A model generated the notes under the pieces. The model did not search any database and was not told the DNA's origin. It saw only the letters and a list, made by a program, of their open reading frames with translations. Of a stretch of DNA of 64,000 bases, positions 17,335-25,816 are shown in pieces; the first letter of the stretch is position 1, and each line of letters opens with the position of its first letter. Origin of the DNA: CALCNS01 sp964425745 (lineage in GTDB: Bacteria > Bacillota > JAAYKD01); contig CAYRNW010000014.1 in the NCBI GenBank assembly GCA_964425745.1, forward strand, positions 1-64,000, in the 5' to 3' direction. The position numbers were made by a program, and so were the translations under genes.

Positions 17335-19236
17335 ATGAGAAAAAGGCTCGGGATGATGTCATTGCTTTGCCTTCTCTTGCTGATAAATGTAACCGTCATT
17401 GCCACTTCTGTTGTCATCGCTCACCCCTTTATTACTGAGGGTGTTTTCGATTTGTCGTCCTACTCGTTTGAACAGGAAGGACCAGTCTCCCTGAATGCTC
17501 CTTGGGCATTCTATTGGAATGTTCTTCTCCCCCCAGATCAAATTCAAGAAGCTACTCCTTTGGGCTATTTTCCCTTGCCTTCAGGTTGGATGCGTTATAC
17601 CGAGTTGGACCTGCCGATTCATGGTGTTGCGACCTACTCTCTTCTCGTGCAAGGGGTACCTACTCCAGCAATCTATGGTCTTCGCGTGCCGAATGTGTAT
17701 TCTCAATATTCTCTTTGGGTCAACGGCAAACTGTTACATGCTTGTGGCAGCTTTGCGGATCAGAATCCAGTTTACTTACATCCGCAGACTTTTTATTTTG
17801 AAACGAGCTCTACCCAAATTGAACTGGTAGTACAAGTAGAAAATCGCGAGCTCAGTTATGGGGGCGGAGTGGGTCAAAGCATTCGTTTCGGTCCTTGGCA
17901 AGCCATTCAAGATGAAGATCTTTTTTATAACAGTCTTGATTTGTTCTTGATTTCTGTCTTCTTTTTGAGTGGTGCTTATTTCTTAATCCATCACTATTTT
18001 CGTCGCCATAACAAAGAATTATTATGGATGGGTATTCTGTGCTTGACGGTTGCATTGCGCAATCTTCTTTCCAACACAACCTTACTCATGCAATATCTTC
18101 CGGAAACTCCCTTTTGGCTCGGTTCCAAACTGATTATGCTCACGGTCCCGGTCATGCTTGGGTCAATGTTGCTTTATACGCGCCAACTCTACCGCATGGT
18201 GACGCCGCAACGTCTTTTTCTTCTTTTCTTGCTGCTTCATGGGGGATATGCCCTTTTGGTTTTGTTGACTTCCTCCACCTTTTATGTTGCTGCCTTTACT
18301 CCCTACTTGGGAGTGGTTGGATTGACCTGTGTGTTTGGTCTGTGGATTGGGGGGCAAGCCCTTCGGCAAAAGCGGGATGAGGCTTCCTTCTTCTTTTACG
18401 GAATGTTAATCTTGGTGACCGGTGCCGTGCTGGACTCTTTGGTCTATTTGGGGATTTTGACCAGCCGTTATCCGTTTCCGTTTGCACTTTTCGGCTTTAT
18501 TTTTCTGCAAATGCTATTATTGGCCAAACGTTACAATCAAGCTTTTTTGCGTAGCGAAGGCCTGGCCGCTGATTTACGTCATTCTTTAGACCGTGTGATG
18601 AATACCGAAACCGCTTATATGGGAGCGCAAATGAAACCTCATTTTGTCTTCAACGCCTTATCGACCATTGCAGAGTCTTGTTCAACAGAGCCTGCCAAAG
18701 CCGAGGCATTGATTCTATCGCTTTCCAAATATTTGCGTCAGACCTTGGATTACGAACGCTTGACTGGGTTTGTCTCTTTGCAAAATGAAATCGATTTGGT
18801 TCATGCCTATGTGGCCATTGAGAAAGCTCGTTTCACCAACATCGAAGTCGTCTGGCAGCTACCCGAGCTGCTACCCGTTTTGCGAATTCCGCCTTTGACG
18901 TTGCAACCGTTAGTAGAAAACGCCATAAAACACGGCTTGCGGGGAAAACGCAAAGGGGGTCGTGTTGAAATTTCGCTTGAGGTCAGAGAAGGATCCGTAT
19001 TCTTTACGGTTCAAGACGATGGCGTGGGGATGTCCGAAGAACAAATCGCCTCGTTGTTACAACCTCCTCAAGGGAGCCAAAGCATTGGTCTTTACAATAT
19101 TCATACCCGTTTAGTGCGTTTTTACGGAAAAGGGTTGCAGATTCATGGAGAACCCGGGGTAGGAACTTGGGTGCATTTTGAAATACCGAAGGGGGAATCT
19201 TTATGTTCCAGACCATCATTGTCGACGACGAAGTAG
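17335..19236 (+). CDS. LytS-type sensor histidine kinase with 7TMR-DISM input
   Basis: A 633-aa membrane kinase starting at ATG 17335 behind GGGAGGTGA. Helix 7-28 is followed by an extracellular domain (30-190) of the 7TMR-DISM ligand-binding type, then seven membrane helices (about 200-390). The cytoplasmic part is a LytS-family kinase: phospho-acceptor His436 in MKPHFVFNALS, an ATPase domain with VENAIKHGL near residue 527 and DDGVGM. The extracellular domain of this family probably binds carbohydrate-like ligands, which is known for the class and not tested here. It overlaps the regulator gene by 34 bases and surely signals to it. Confidence 0.9.
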   Translation: MRKRLGMMSLLCLLLLINVTVIATSVVIAHPFITEGVFDLSSYSFEQEGPVSLNAPWAFYWNVLLPPDQIQEATPLGYFPLPSGWMRYTELDLPIHGVATYSLLVQGVPTPAIYGLRVPNVYSQYSLWVNGKLLHACGSFADQNPVYLHPQTFYFETSSTQIELVVQVENRELSYGGGVGQSIRFGPWQAIQDEDLFYNSLDLFLISVFFLSGAYFLIHHYFRRHNKELLWMGILCLTVALRNLLSNTTLLMQYLPETPFWLGSKLIMLTVPVMLGSMLLYTRQLYRMVTPQRLFLLFLLLHGGYALLVLLTSSTFYVAAFTPYLGVVGLTCVFGLWIGGQALRQKRDEASFFFYGMLILVTGAVLDSLVYLGILTSRYPFPFALFGFIFLQMLLLAKRYNQAFLRSEGLAADLRHSLDRVMNTETAYMGAQMKPHFVFNALSTIAESCSTEPAKAEALILSLSKYLRQTLDYERLTGFVSLQNEIDLVHAYVAIEKARFTNIEVVWQLPELLPVLRIPPLTLQPLVENAIKHGLRGKRKGGRVEISLEVREGSVFFTVQDDGVGMSEEQIASLLQPPQGSQSIGLYNIHTRLVRFYGKGLQIHGEPGVGTWVHFEIPKGESLCSRPSLSTTK

Positions 19237-20300
19237 CTTCCCTGCGTCGCTTTGAGCGAATCGCTACTTCCGATGATCGGATTTCACTGGAGGGCCGTTT
19301 TCAGTATGCTCAAGATGCCCTGAATTATGCCAAAGAAGCCCAAATCGATGTGGCCTTTATCGATATTGAAATGCCTGAAATCAACGGCTTGGAATTGGCA
19401 AAACAGCTCATGGAGATTGATCCGCAAATCAAAGTCATTTTCTTAACGGCCTATAGTCAGTATGCGCTGGAAGCATATCGCACCCATGCTATTGGCTATC
19501 TGCTCAAACCTCTCGATGAAAAAGACCTGCGAGCCCAGATTGATTTATTGGCCTTGCGTTTCGGCCCCCGAACCATGACTCGGGTCTCCTCGGTTCTCAA
19601 TCTTACCTGCTTTGGTCGCTTCACAGTCCTGAATCAAGCCGGGGAAGCCTTGGCGATTCGTTGGAAGACCGCAAAAACCGAAGAGTTGTTCCTTTTGCTC
19701 GTGTATTATCAAGGGCGAGCGAAACCCAAAGAGTTGATTATCGATGCCCTCTGGCCGGAGTTAGAGGGCGATAAATCCTCGAATTTATTTCGGGTCACTT
19801 GCAGTTACCTGCGGTCGGCTTTGGCGGAACAGGGGATTTTCGATTTGTTGTTGCGAGACTGGGAGGGTTATAAACTCAATACCGATCTTCTCTCTTGTGA
19901 TCTTTTTGAGTTGCGTGCCGGGATTCGAAACTGCACTTCTCTTTCTCTACAGGAGTTGGAACGTCTTTCGGAACGATATAAAGGCAGCTTTTTAGAAGAA
20001 AAGCCCTACGAATGGTCGCAGGGAACCCGCCTTCAAATGGAAAACGGCATAAAGAAAGTTCTTTTCTTACAAGCAGAGGAATATCGTCGTCTTAGCCGCT
20101 GGTCCGATTTGGAACACGTTTTGGAGCGCGTGATCGTAATCAACCCCTATGAAGAAGAAGCAATTAAAAAGCTGATGCAGCTGCACCTACAACAGGGGAA
20201 TTTTGCCAAAGCGAAGTTGATCTATACCCAGTTTGATGCGAGAATGCGAAAAGATTTGCAAATGACGCCTTCGTTTTCCATAAAGGACTATGTCAGTTGA
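19203..20300 (+). CDS. Response regulator with winged helix and BTAD domains
   Basis: A 365-aa regulator starting at ATG 19203, six bases after AGGGGGA, inside the end of the kinase gene. The receiver (1-120) has acidic residues D8/D9, the phosphorylated Asp in FIDIEMPEINGLE, Thr in LTAYS and Lys in LLKPLD. A trans_reg_C-type winged helix follows (about 138-225) and then a bacterial transcriptional activator (BTAD/SARP) domain (about 230-360) with TPR-like helices. The SARP-type output behind a LytS-type kinase is the configuration seen in several Bacillota two-component systems. Target genes are unknown; the AraC gene 70 bases downstream and the divergent cyclase are candidates. Confidence 0.9.
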   Translation: MFQTIIVDDEVASLRRFERIATSDDRISLEGRFQYAQDALNYAKEAQIDVAFIDIEMPEINGLELAKQLMEIDPQIKVIFLTAYSQYALEAYRTHAIGYLLKPLDEKDLRAQIDLLALRFGPRTMTRVSSVLNLTCFGRFTVLNQAGEALAIRWKTAKTEELFLLLVYYQGRAKPKELIIDALWPELEGDKSSNLFRVTCSYLRSALAEQGIFDLLLRDWEGYKLNTDLLSCDLFELRAGIRNCTSLSLQELERLSERYKGSFLEEKPYEWSQGTRLQMENGIKKVLFLQAEEYRRLSRWSDLEHVLERVIVINPYEEEAIKKLMQLHLQQGNFAKAKLIYTQFDARMRKDLQMTPSFSIKDYVS

Positions 20301-20372
20301 TGTGTGCAAAAAAAGTCGAGAAGATTCTTGTGTTTTGCTTTAAGATGGTTTTGTAGGGAGGTGAACAAAGCA

Positions 20373-21242
20373 ATGCAAGAACAAGTGGCAGCGGTTCAAC
20401 GAATGCAGGATTTTATTGCCGAACATTGGGATGAAGAGATAAACTTGGCCGATTTATCTCGCGTATCCTTTTTCTCGCCCTGGTATGCTCATAAGTTATT
20501 CGTCAAATTGTTGGGGTTGACCCCGGCAGAGTATATTCGCAAAATGAGGTTGTCCAAATCTGCTTTGAAGTTGCGAGACCAAGCGGTTAAAATCGCCGAT
20601 GTGGCTTTTGAAATGGGATTTGGCAGTGTCGATGGCTACCAGCGCGCGTTCTTGCGAGAGTTTGGCAGAAATCCAGCCGAGTATGCCGCCCATCCGGTTC
20701 CTTTGTATTTGTTCAATCCGTACGGTATTAAATTTAGTAAACCGGAAAGGAGACCGACCATGGAAAATGTGAAACATGTTTTTGTGCAAGTCATAGAAAA
20801 ACCCCAACGCAAGGTTTTGATCAAGCGTGGGGTGAAGGCGACCCATTATTTTGAGTATTGTGAGGAAATCGGTTGCGATATCTGGGGGTTGCTGTTGAGT
20901 ATGGCAAGCGAGGGCAATGAACCGGTGTCGATGTGGTTACCCGAAAAGCACCGGAAACCCGGCACTTCGGAGTATGTGCAAGGGGTGGAAGTGGCCTTGG
21001 ATTACGAAGGGGTCGTGCCGGAAGGGTTCGATGTATTGGAACTGCCGGCTGCCAAGTATTTAATGTTCCAAGGGGAACCATTCCCGGAAGAAGAATATGG
21101 CAGGGCTATTACCGAGGTGCAAGATGCGATTGAGAAGTATAATCCGAGTTTCATTGGCTATGCCTGGGACCCTGAAAACCCACGCATCCAATTGGAACCC
21201 ACAGGCGACCGCGGCTATATTGAATTGGTAGCAGTAAAGTAG
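20373..21242 (+). CDS. AraC-family regulator with GyrI-like effector domain
   Basis: A 289-aa protein. Residues 5-110 are two AraC-type helix-turn-helices (LADLSRVSFFSPWYAHKLF and the ADVAFEMGFGSVDGYQRAF second helix), and residues 130-289 form a GyrI-like small-molecule-binding domain ending in YIELV. This is the MarA/Rob/BmrR-like layout that senses hydrophobic compounds. The start is ATG 20373, nine bases after GGGAGGTGA; an upstream in-frame GTG (20304) lacks a ribosome site. The gene is followed at once by a REP-like palindrome that may end its transcript. Confidence 0.88.
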   Translation: MQEQVAAVQRMQDFIAEHWDEEINLADLSRVSFFSPWYAHKLFVKLLGLTPAEYIRKMRLSKSALKLRDQAVKIADVAFEMGFGSVDGYQRAFLREFGRNPAEYAAHPVPLYLFNPYGIKFSKPERRPTMENVKHVFVQVIEKPQRKVLIKRGVKATHYFEYCEEIGCDIWGLLLSMASEGNEPVSMWLPEKHRKPGTSEYVQGVEVALDYEGVVPEGFDVLELPAAKYLMFQGEPFPEEEYGRAITEVQDAIEKYNPSFIGYAWDPENPRIQLEPTGDRGYIELVAVK

Positions 21243-21247
21243 GTACT

Positions 21248-21331
21248 GGGGACGGTTCTCTCCTCGAAAATCACGAAGGGACGGTTTTGAAAGAACTGTC
21301 CCCGTGATTGAATGAGGAGAGAACCGTCCCC
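21248..21331. repeat. REP-like nested palindrome, copy 1
   Basis: Outer arms GGGGACGGTTCTCTCCTC / GAGGAGAGAACCGTCCCC are perfectly complementary and enclose a second palindrome (AATCACG...GGGACGGTTTT / AGAACTGTCCCC...GTGATT). The whole 84 bases can fold into one long hairpin between two convergent genes. It belongs to the GGGGACGGTTCT family found throughout the window. No transposase accompanies it. Confidence 0.85.
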
Positions 21332-21339
21332 AAGTGCTT

Positions 21340-22473
21340 TCAAAGTAGACCCCATTCTACTGCAGTTAAGAGCACGAGTAACATTAGCACATTGATCAGA
21401 GAAAATATTCCAAGAAAGTGCCATGAGCTCGCTGCTTCGCTTTTAATGTAGAGTTTATAGGCAATCAAGCTCGCGAGGGAGGCAATTAAGGTTCCCAGGC
21501 CTCCAATATTCACACCTAATAGAAGTTCTCTGACTTGGTCGGTAAACCCTGAGAGCATTATGGCAGCCGGAACATTACTGATTACTTGACTGGCAAAAAC
21601 TGCTACCAATAATTCTCTACCCTGCATTACTCCTGCTATCGCTGTTCGGATGGCCTCGATGCGGCCAAGATTACCCACAAAGATGAAGAAGGCCACAAAG
21701 GTCGCAAGCAAGGCATAATCTACTTTTGAGAAATTCACACGATCAAACAATAGTAAAATCAGGAGAGTACTTACCAAGACTATTTGCACGTCAAAAAAAC
21801 GTAAGACTCCTAAGATCGCTAAGAGGAACAAGCCCATATACATGAGCAGAAGTTTTCGATTCAAGGTCGCTGCTTTTTCTATCTTTTCTCCCTGAGGCAA
21901 TTGCCCCCCTCGGGCGAGGATAAGTACAAACAAAATCAGCAAACCTCCCAAGAAGCCGGTGGGAGCAACGATTCGAAAAAATTGTTCAATATTCATCTGA
22001 TAGTAGGAATACAAGAACAAATTTTGAGGGTTGCCGATCGGCGTCAGCATACTTCCTAGGTTCGCAGCAACCGTTTCCATGACAATGATGAAAATCTTTC
22101 TTTTGGAGGATGCAGAGCGTAACAAGGTTAAGGTAAGGGGCACAAAAGTGATGAGGGCGACATCATTCGTGACCAACATAGCTCCAAAAAAACAGCTCAT
22201 GGTTAAAAGGATGGAAAGCAGACGCAGATCTTTGGTTCGTGTCAGCATTTTCTGCGACAAGATATTGAATAAGCCCGATCGAATCAGTCCAGACACGACT
22301 GCCATGAGGCAAAATAAAATTGCTAGGACGTCGAAGTTAATATACTCTACATAAGCAAGGTCCGGTGGTACCCAAAACATGGAGATTATTGCAACGATAC
22401 CAGCTATGGTTAAGACTGCTTCTTCAGTTAAGAACGTGTGTATTTTGTTGTAAATGTTAAGGTGGTGCAACAT
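21340..22473 (-). CDS. Anion permease of the ArsB/NhaD (SLC13-like) superfamily
   Basis: A 377-aa integral membrane protein with about ten helices. The segment LTPIGNPQNLFLYS is the conserved re-entrant loop motif (GNPQN) of ion-transporter superfamily permeases, and a second half-motif SNVPAAIMLSGF lies in the C-terminal half. It starts at ATG 22473, six bases after the stop of the Cys/Met lyase gene; there is no clear ribosome site, so translation is probably coupled. Its coupling to a sulfur amino-acid lyase suggests transport of a related substrate or product, which is inference. Confidence 0.82.
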   Translation of the reverse strand: MLHHLNIYNKIHTFLTEEAVLTIAGIVAIISMFWVPPDLAYVEYINFDVLAILFCLMAVVSGLIRSGLFNILSQKMLTRTKDLRLLSILLTMSCFFGAMLVTNDVALITFVPLTLTLLRSASSKRKIFIIVMETVAANLGSMLTPIGNPQNLFLYSYYQMNIEQFFRIVAPTGFLGGLLILFVLILARGGQLPQGEKIEKAATLNRKLLLMYMGLFLLAILGVLRFFDVQIVLVSTLLILLLFDRVNFSKVDYALLATFVAFFIFVGNLGRIEAIRTAIAGVMQGRELLVAVFASQVISNVPAAIMLSGFTDQVRELLLGVNIGGLGTLIASLASLIAYKLYIKSEAASSWHFLGIFSLINVLMLLVLLTAVEWGLL

Positions 22474-22479
22474 CGTTTT

Positions 22480-23676
22480 TTAGATTTTCTTCAACGCTGT
22501 ATCGAATTCATCCAAAATGTCGTCGATATTTTCCAGGCCTGCTGAGAATCGTAGTTGCCCGGTGGAGATTCCGACTTGTGCCAGCATTTCCGGGGAGTAG
22601 GCTCGATGCGAGGTTTTGGCAGGATACGAAATCGTCGTAGAAACCCCGGCTAAACTAGGCACTAATTTAATCGTGGGGCATGCGCTAATAAAGTTGCATG
22701 CTCCTTTTTCTCCTCCGGCAATATCAGCGGAGAGCATTCCGCCAAAGCGATCCTTTACAAAGAACTGTTTGGCGCGCTCATGGTAGGGTGAGGAAGGTAA
22801 CCCGGGGTAATAAACTCTTTCGATTTTGGGGTGTTTCTCGAAGAATTCAGCAATCTGCTGGGCGTTTTTGCAATGCCGCTCCATGCGCAAATCTAAGGTG
22901 CGCAAACTGCGGGTCAAGAGCCAAGCATCGAACGGGCTCATAATCGAACCATAGAGGGTGAAGTAGCGACGCAGATGAGCGATGGTTTCCGCATTGGCTG
23001 TCAGTGCCCCGCCTAATAAATCGCTGTGACCACCCAAATATTTGGTAGCACTGTAAACTGCAACATCGACCCCAAGTTTGAGAATTTGAGTGACGGCTGG
23101 GGTAGCAAACGTATTATCAACAATCAGTTTACAGCCGTTTGCATGGGCGATTTTAGCAAGGTTGGGCAAATCTTCTACTACCATGAGGGGGTTGGAAATG
23201 GTTTCTGTATAGATCACTTTGGTGTTGGGACGCAGCAACGCTTGAACATCCTCTTTTTCAAAATCGGCTAAGGTAATTTCCACACCAAAACGTGGTAATT
23301 CATTTTTAAAAAAATCGTAAACACCGCCGTAGAGTACGTTGGAAGAAATCACATGATCCCCCGCTTTAACAAATGCTAAAACCGAGGTGATGATTGCAGC
23401 CATACCCGAGGAAAAGACCAAAGCGCCATCACTTTCTTCGGCTTGCGCCAAGACATCTTCCACGGCATCACTGCCAGGGTTCGACATACGAGAGTAGACA
23501 TAGCCTTGCGCGGAACCGTCATAAACCGCATCGAGAGAGGCAACATCATCAAAGGAGAAGACGCTGCTCATGTAAATGGGATTCACCTTGGGCACAGACA
23601 CCGATGCTGCAATCTTTTTTGCCAGCGTGTTTTCACCAGCATGGGTCAAACGAGTCATCATTCCTTTTTTCTTCAT
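22480..23676 (-). CDS. Cys/Met-metabolism PLP enzyme (methionine or cystathionine gamma-lyase)
   Basis: A 398-aa PLP-dependent enzyme of normal family length, starting at ATG 23676 after AAGGAGG. Visible signatures are YSRMSNP, FSSGMAAI, NTFATP and the PLP lysine in SATKYLGGHSDLLGG; the C-terminal SAGLENIDDI is also typical. It would cleave cystathionine or methionine with release of a keto acid, ammonia and a thiol; the sequence alone does not decide which substrate. It is the first gene of a two-gene operon with the permease at 21340. Confidence 0.92.
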   Translation of the reverse strand: MKKKGMMTRLTHAGENTLAKKIAASVSVPKVNPIYMSSVFSFDDVASLDAVYDGSAQGYVYSRMSNPGSDAVEDVLAQAEESDGALVFSSGMAAIITSVLAFVKAGDHVISSNVLYGGVYDFFKNELPRFGVEITLADFEKEDVQALLRPNTKVIYTETISNPLMVVEDLPNLAKIAHANGCKLIVDNTFATPAVTQILKLGVDVAVYSATKYLGGHSDLLGGALTANAETIAHLRRYFTLYGSIMSPFDAWLLTRSLRTLDLRMERHCKNAQQIAEFFEKHPKIERVYYPGLPSSPYHERAKQFFVKDRFGGMLSADIAGGEKGACNFISACPTIKLVPSLAGVSTTISYPAKTSHRAYSPEMLAQVGISTGQLRFSAGLENIDDILDEFDTALKKI

Positions 23677-23699
23677 TGTAATTCCTCCTTTTTAAACTT

Positions 23700-23747
23700 G
23701 GGGTCAGACCCCGGATTGTAAATTTACAGGGTGGGGACAGTCCCCAC
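23700..23747. repeat. REP-like palindrome pair (GGGGTCAGACCCC / GTGGGGACAGTCCCCAC)
   Basis: Two short perfect palindromes, GGGGTCAGACCCC (23700-23712) and GTGGGGACAGTCCCCAC (23731-23747), flank ATTGTAAATTTACA. This is a different subtype of the GGGGAC repeat family. Its right half encodes the last seven residues and stop codon of the methyltransferase gene. Confidence 0.8.
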
Positions 23748-24551
23748 CTTGAAATCTTTTCCATTATTTGGCTTTTTCGCCAGATAGAGGTCCATGGTAT
23801 CATATATATTCATCACGCCACCATGTTCGGCTATGGTTTGTTTGATCTTTGCGTAAAAGTGGCTTTTCTCCGGCTCTGGCATACTGCGGTGGTCTGAATA
23901 GGTTTCTAAAAGCGATGGATACTCGTCCGCGGTGAATTGCCGAGTGGCATTGAACAAGGAGCATTCCGCTTCCACAAAACCATATTTTTTAAGGGTCAAG
24001 AGGTTTTGAGCGTAGCGGTCCGACTCCGCTTTTTGTTCCGGCCTCGCTTGCTTAAATTTTCCTATCGTTCGGAATTCATCATAGATTTTCTGAATCTCCA
24101 CATGGAGCGGATCCGTTGGCTCATTTGCGCGAGGACGATTCCAGAAAAGAGCAATCGTTCCCCCAGGCTTCAACAATTGAAAGACTTTGGGGTAACCAAT
24201 CTCCTCTGCAATCCAGTGAAAAGCAGTAGCCGAAAAAACCAAATCCATGGAATCGGCTTCACCCGGGTATTGTTCAAATTCGCCTTGGAAGACGGTGAAG
24301 TTTTGCCATCGTTTGAATTTCTCTGCGGTGTAAGCAGCTAAGTCCTCCCCCAACTCCACGGCGAGCACTTGGCAACCGGTTTTGAGGATTGGTTCTGTCG
24401 CTTGCCCTGTGCCACTGCCGATCTCTAACGCACATTTGCCTTCCTGCAATTGAGCTGCACGAATGATTTTCTCAAACAGTTCCGGACAATATTTCGGGCG
24501 CCAGCGGTCATAATTTTCTGCATCTTGGTTGAAGGTTTTGCGAAGGTCCAT
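23724..24551 (-). CDS. Class I SAM-dependent methyltransferase
   Basis: A 275-aa cytosolic enzyme starting at ATG 24551 after GAGGAG. Residues 1-20 (FNQDAENYDRWRP) and motif I ALEIGSGTGQATEPIL (41-56) mark the Methyltransf_11/25 type; motif II and the FHWI segment (VFSATAFHW) are also present. The substrate is unknown. The final residues VGTVPTL and the stop are translated from a REP-like palindrome, so the C-terminus has probably been altered by repeat insertion. It is co-transcribed with the DUF1801 gene two bases upstream. Confidence 0.88.
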   Translation of the reverse strand: MDLRKTFNQDAENYDRWRPKYCPELFEKIIRAAQLQEGKCALEIGSGTGQATEPILKTGCQVLAVELGEDLAAYTAEKFKRWQNFTVFQGEFEQYPGEADSMDLVFSATAFHWIAEEIGYPKVFQLLKPGGTIALFWNRPRANEPTDPLHVEIQKIYDEFRTIGKFKQARPEQKAESDRYAQNLLTLKKYGFVEAECSLFNATRQFTADEYPSLLETYSDHRSMPEPEKSHFYAKIKQTIAEHGGVMNIYDTMDLYLAKKPNNGKDFKVGTVPTL

Positions 24552-24553
24552 TT

Positions 24554-24979
24554 CTACTCCTCGTTGGGGTATCGGTTTTCTAAATCTTTAATGGTTGCAA
24601 CCAGCAGTTCTTGTAAAACTGGAAGCTCGATATCGGTCAACCGGTTGACATAAATACATCCAACCCCGGCACTATGTTTTCCTAGTCGATCTAAAAAGGC
24701 TTGCTTTTTATCAGCATCTAACATGGAGTAGATGCTGATTTTTGCTTTTCTGGGAGAGAATCCAACCAGTGCCATATCGCCTTCGTGCCCGGTTGGATAT
24801 TTGTAATGAATTGAGCCAAAACCGATGATGCTGGGTCCCCACATCTTGGCAGGATACCCCGAGGCTTCGCTGAAAAGGTCCAGCAATTGATATGCTTCTT
24901 CTTTTCTTCTGGGATGTTCGATTTTTTCGATAAAATCGAGCACACTCTGATCGGTTTCTTTTGTTTTTTGCTGATACAA
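24554..24979 (-). CDS. DUF1801 family protein
   Basis: A 141-aa protein that begins at TTG 24979, six bases after GAGGTGA; no ATG is available near this site. The sequence WGPSIIGFGSIHYKYPTG, the GFSPRKAKISIY strand and GVGCIYVNRL identify the DUF1801 (YdhG-like) family. The biochemical role of the family is not established; related folds occur in iron chaperones such as frataxin-like proteins. It is the first gene of an operon with the methyltransferase. Confidence 0.85.
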   Translation of the reverse strand: MYQQKTKETDQSVLDFIEKIEHPRRKEEAYQLLDLFSEASGYPAKMWGPSIIGFGSIHYKYPTGHEGDMALVGFSPRKAKISIYSMLDADKKQAFLDRLGKHSAGVGCIYVNRLTDIELPVLQELLVATIKDLENRYPNEE

Positions 24980-25062
24980 GCTTGGTCACCTCTCTTCTAT
25001 TGCTGCCACAGATATTCTGCATAGCAAGCGAACCTTCCTTTTTTAAGGGAGAGTAAAAAAAA

Positions 25063-25166
25063 GGACGGGTTACCCCCGCCAAGACAATTTTAGCAGCCGG
25101 GACAGTTCTGTTAGAACCGTCCCCTAGCTGGATAAAATTGTCTCAATAAGGGGGATAACCCGTCCC
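25063..25166. repeat. REP-like nested palindrome, copy 2 (3' flank of the DUF6754 operon)
   Basis: Outer arms GGACGGGTTACCCCCGCC...AAGACAATTTTA and TAAAATTGTCTC...GGGGGATAACCCGTCC pair imperfectly and enclose a second palindrome (25092-25132) with GGGACAGTTCT / AGAACCGTCCCC. The outer arms match copy 3 at 28453-28557 in the same orientation, whereas the inner palindrome is the reverse complement of copy 3's inner part. Confidence 0.85.
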
Positions 25167-25183
25167 CTAGATACCCAAGAAAT

Positions 25184-25804
25184 TTACATCATTCCTAGCC
25201 AGTCTCCTAGGATTTTGGTGAGTTCACCTAATAAGACTGAAATACGTCCGGCAACTACGTTACCGAAAGCAACGCCAAAGGTGACCATCATGATCCAACG
25301 ACCCGACTTTGAAAATTGTTGTAAACCACCCTTCATCGGGATTGTGAAAATAAAATAGCTTAAGACCGCTAACAGTCCAACCACACTGATTAAGGCATTG
25401 ACGGTGTCGAGTGCGGTATTGCCCGGTATTTTATACATCGCACCAATACTTTGGTTGATTACCTGTGTACGAAGCGAGGTATAAATTGATTGTCCGGTTC
25501 CAACGCCAACTAAAAAGGCAATGGGGAACCGACTCAGCCAAGCCAGTTTTGGAATAAACCGTGCATAGAGCAAAATCCCCAAGACCAACGGAACCAATAA
25601 CAGCAATTGCTGCTTTTGCACGAGAGGATTGAAGCCGTAACGATGGATGTTGCCTACGGCCATCCCAATGGCATGTCCCGCTGTGCTACCCACGAAAAGG
25701 TGCTCTGCTGCGCGGAAAATAGGGTTTTCTTTAATCAGGAATGTCCACATCGCCAAGATACAGAGCGCGGTAGTCCAAACCCAAATATCGCTTGATATAC
25801 TCAC
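25184..25804 (-). CDS. Uncharacterised membrane protein, fourth gene of the DUF6754 operon
   Basis: A 206-aa protein starting at GTG 25804 behind AAGGAGGTGA. About six membrane helices are visible (roughly 8-24, 36-52, 66-84, 88-106, 138-158 and 172-196); the loop AAEHLFVGSTAGHAIGMAVG is strikingly Gly/Ala-rich and may be functionally important. I do not recognise a named family and see no catalytic motif. It is 13 bases downstream of the gene at 25817 and in size and topology resembles the gene-2 protein of the operon, suggesting that each soluble-domain protein has a polytopic partner. Confidence 0.8.
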   Translation of the reverse strand: MSISSDIWVWTTALCILAMWTFLIKENPIFRAAEHLFVGSTAGHAIGMAVGNIHRYGFNPLVQKQQLLLLVPLVLGILLYARFIPKLAWLSRFPIAFLVGVGTGQSIYTSLRTQVINQSIGAMYKIPGNTALDTVNALISVVGLLAVLSYFIFTIPMKGGLQQFSKSGRWIMMVTFGVAFGNVVAGRISVLLGELTKILGDWLGMM

Positions 25805-25816
25805 AAAGTCACCTCC

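Noticed and set aside
24711..25082. Minus-strand frame of 123 codons over the DUF1801 gene
   Set aside because: DUF1801 in the alternative frame is clearly conserved and has a good ribosome site; this frame is a shadow.
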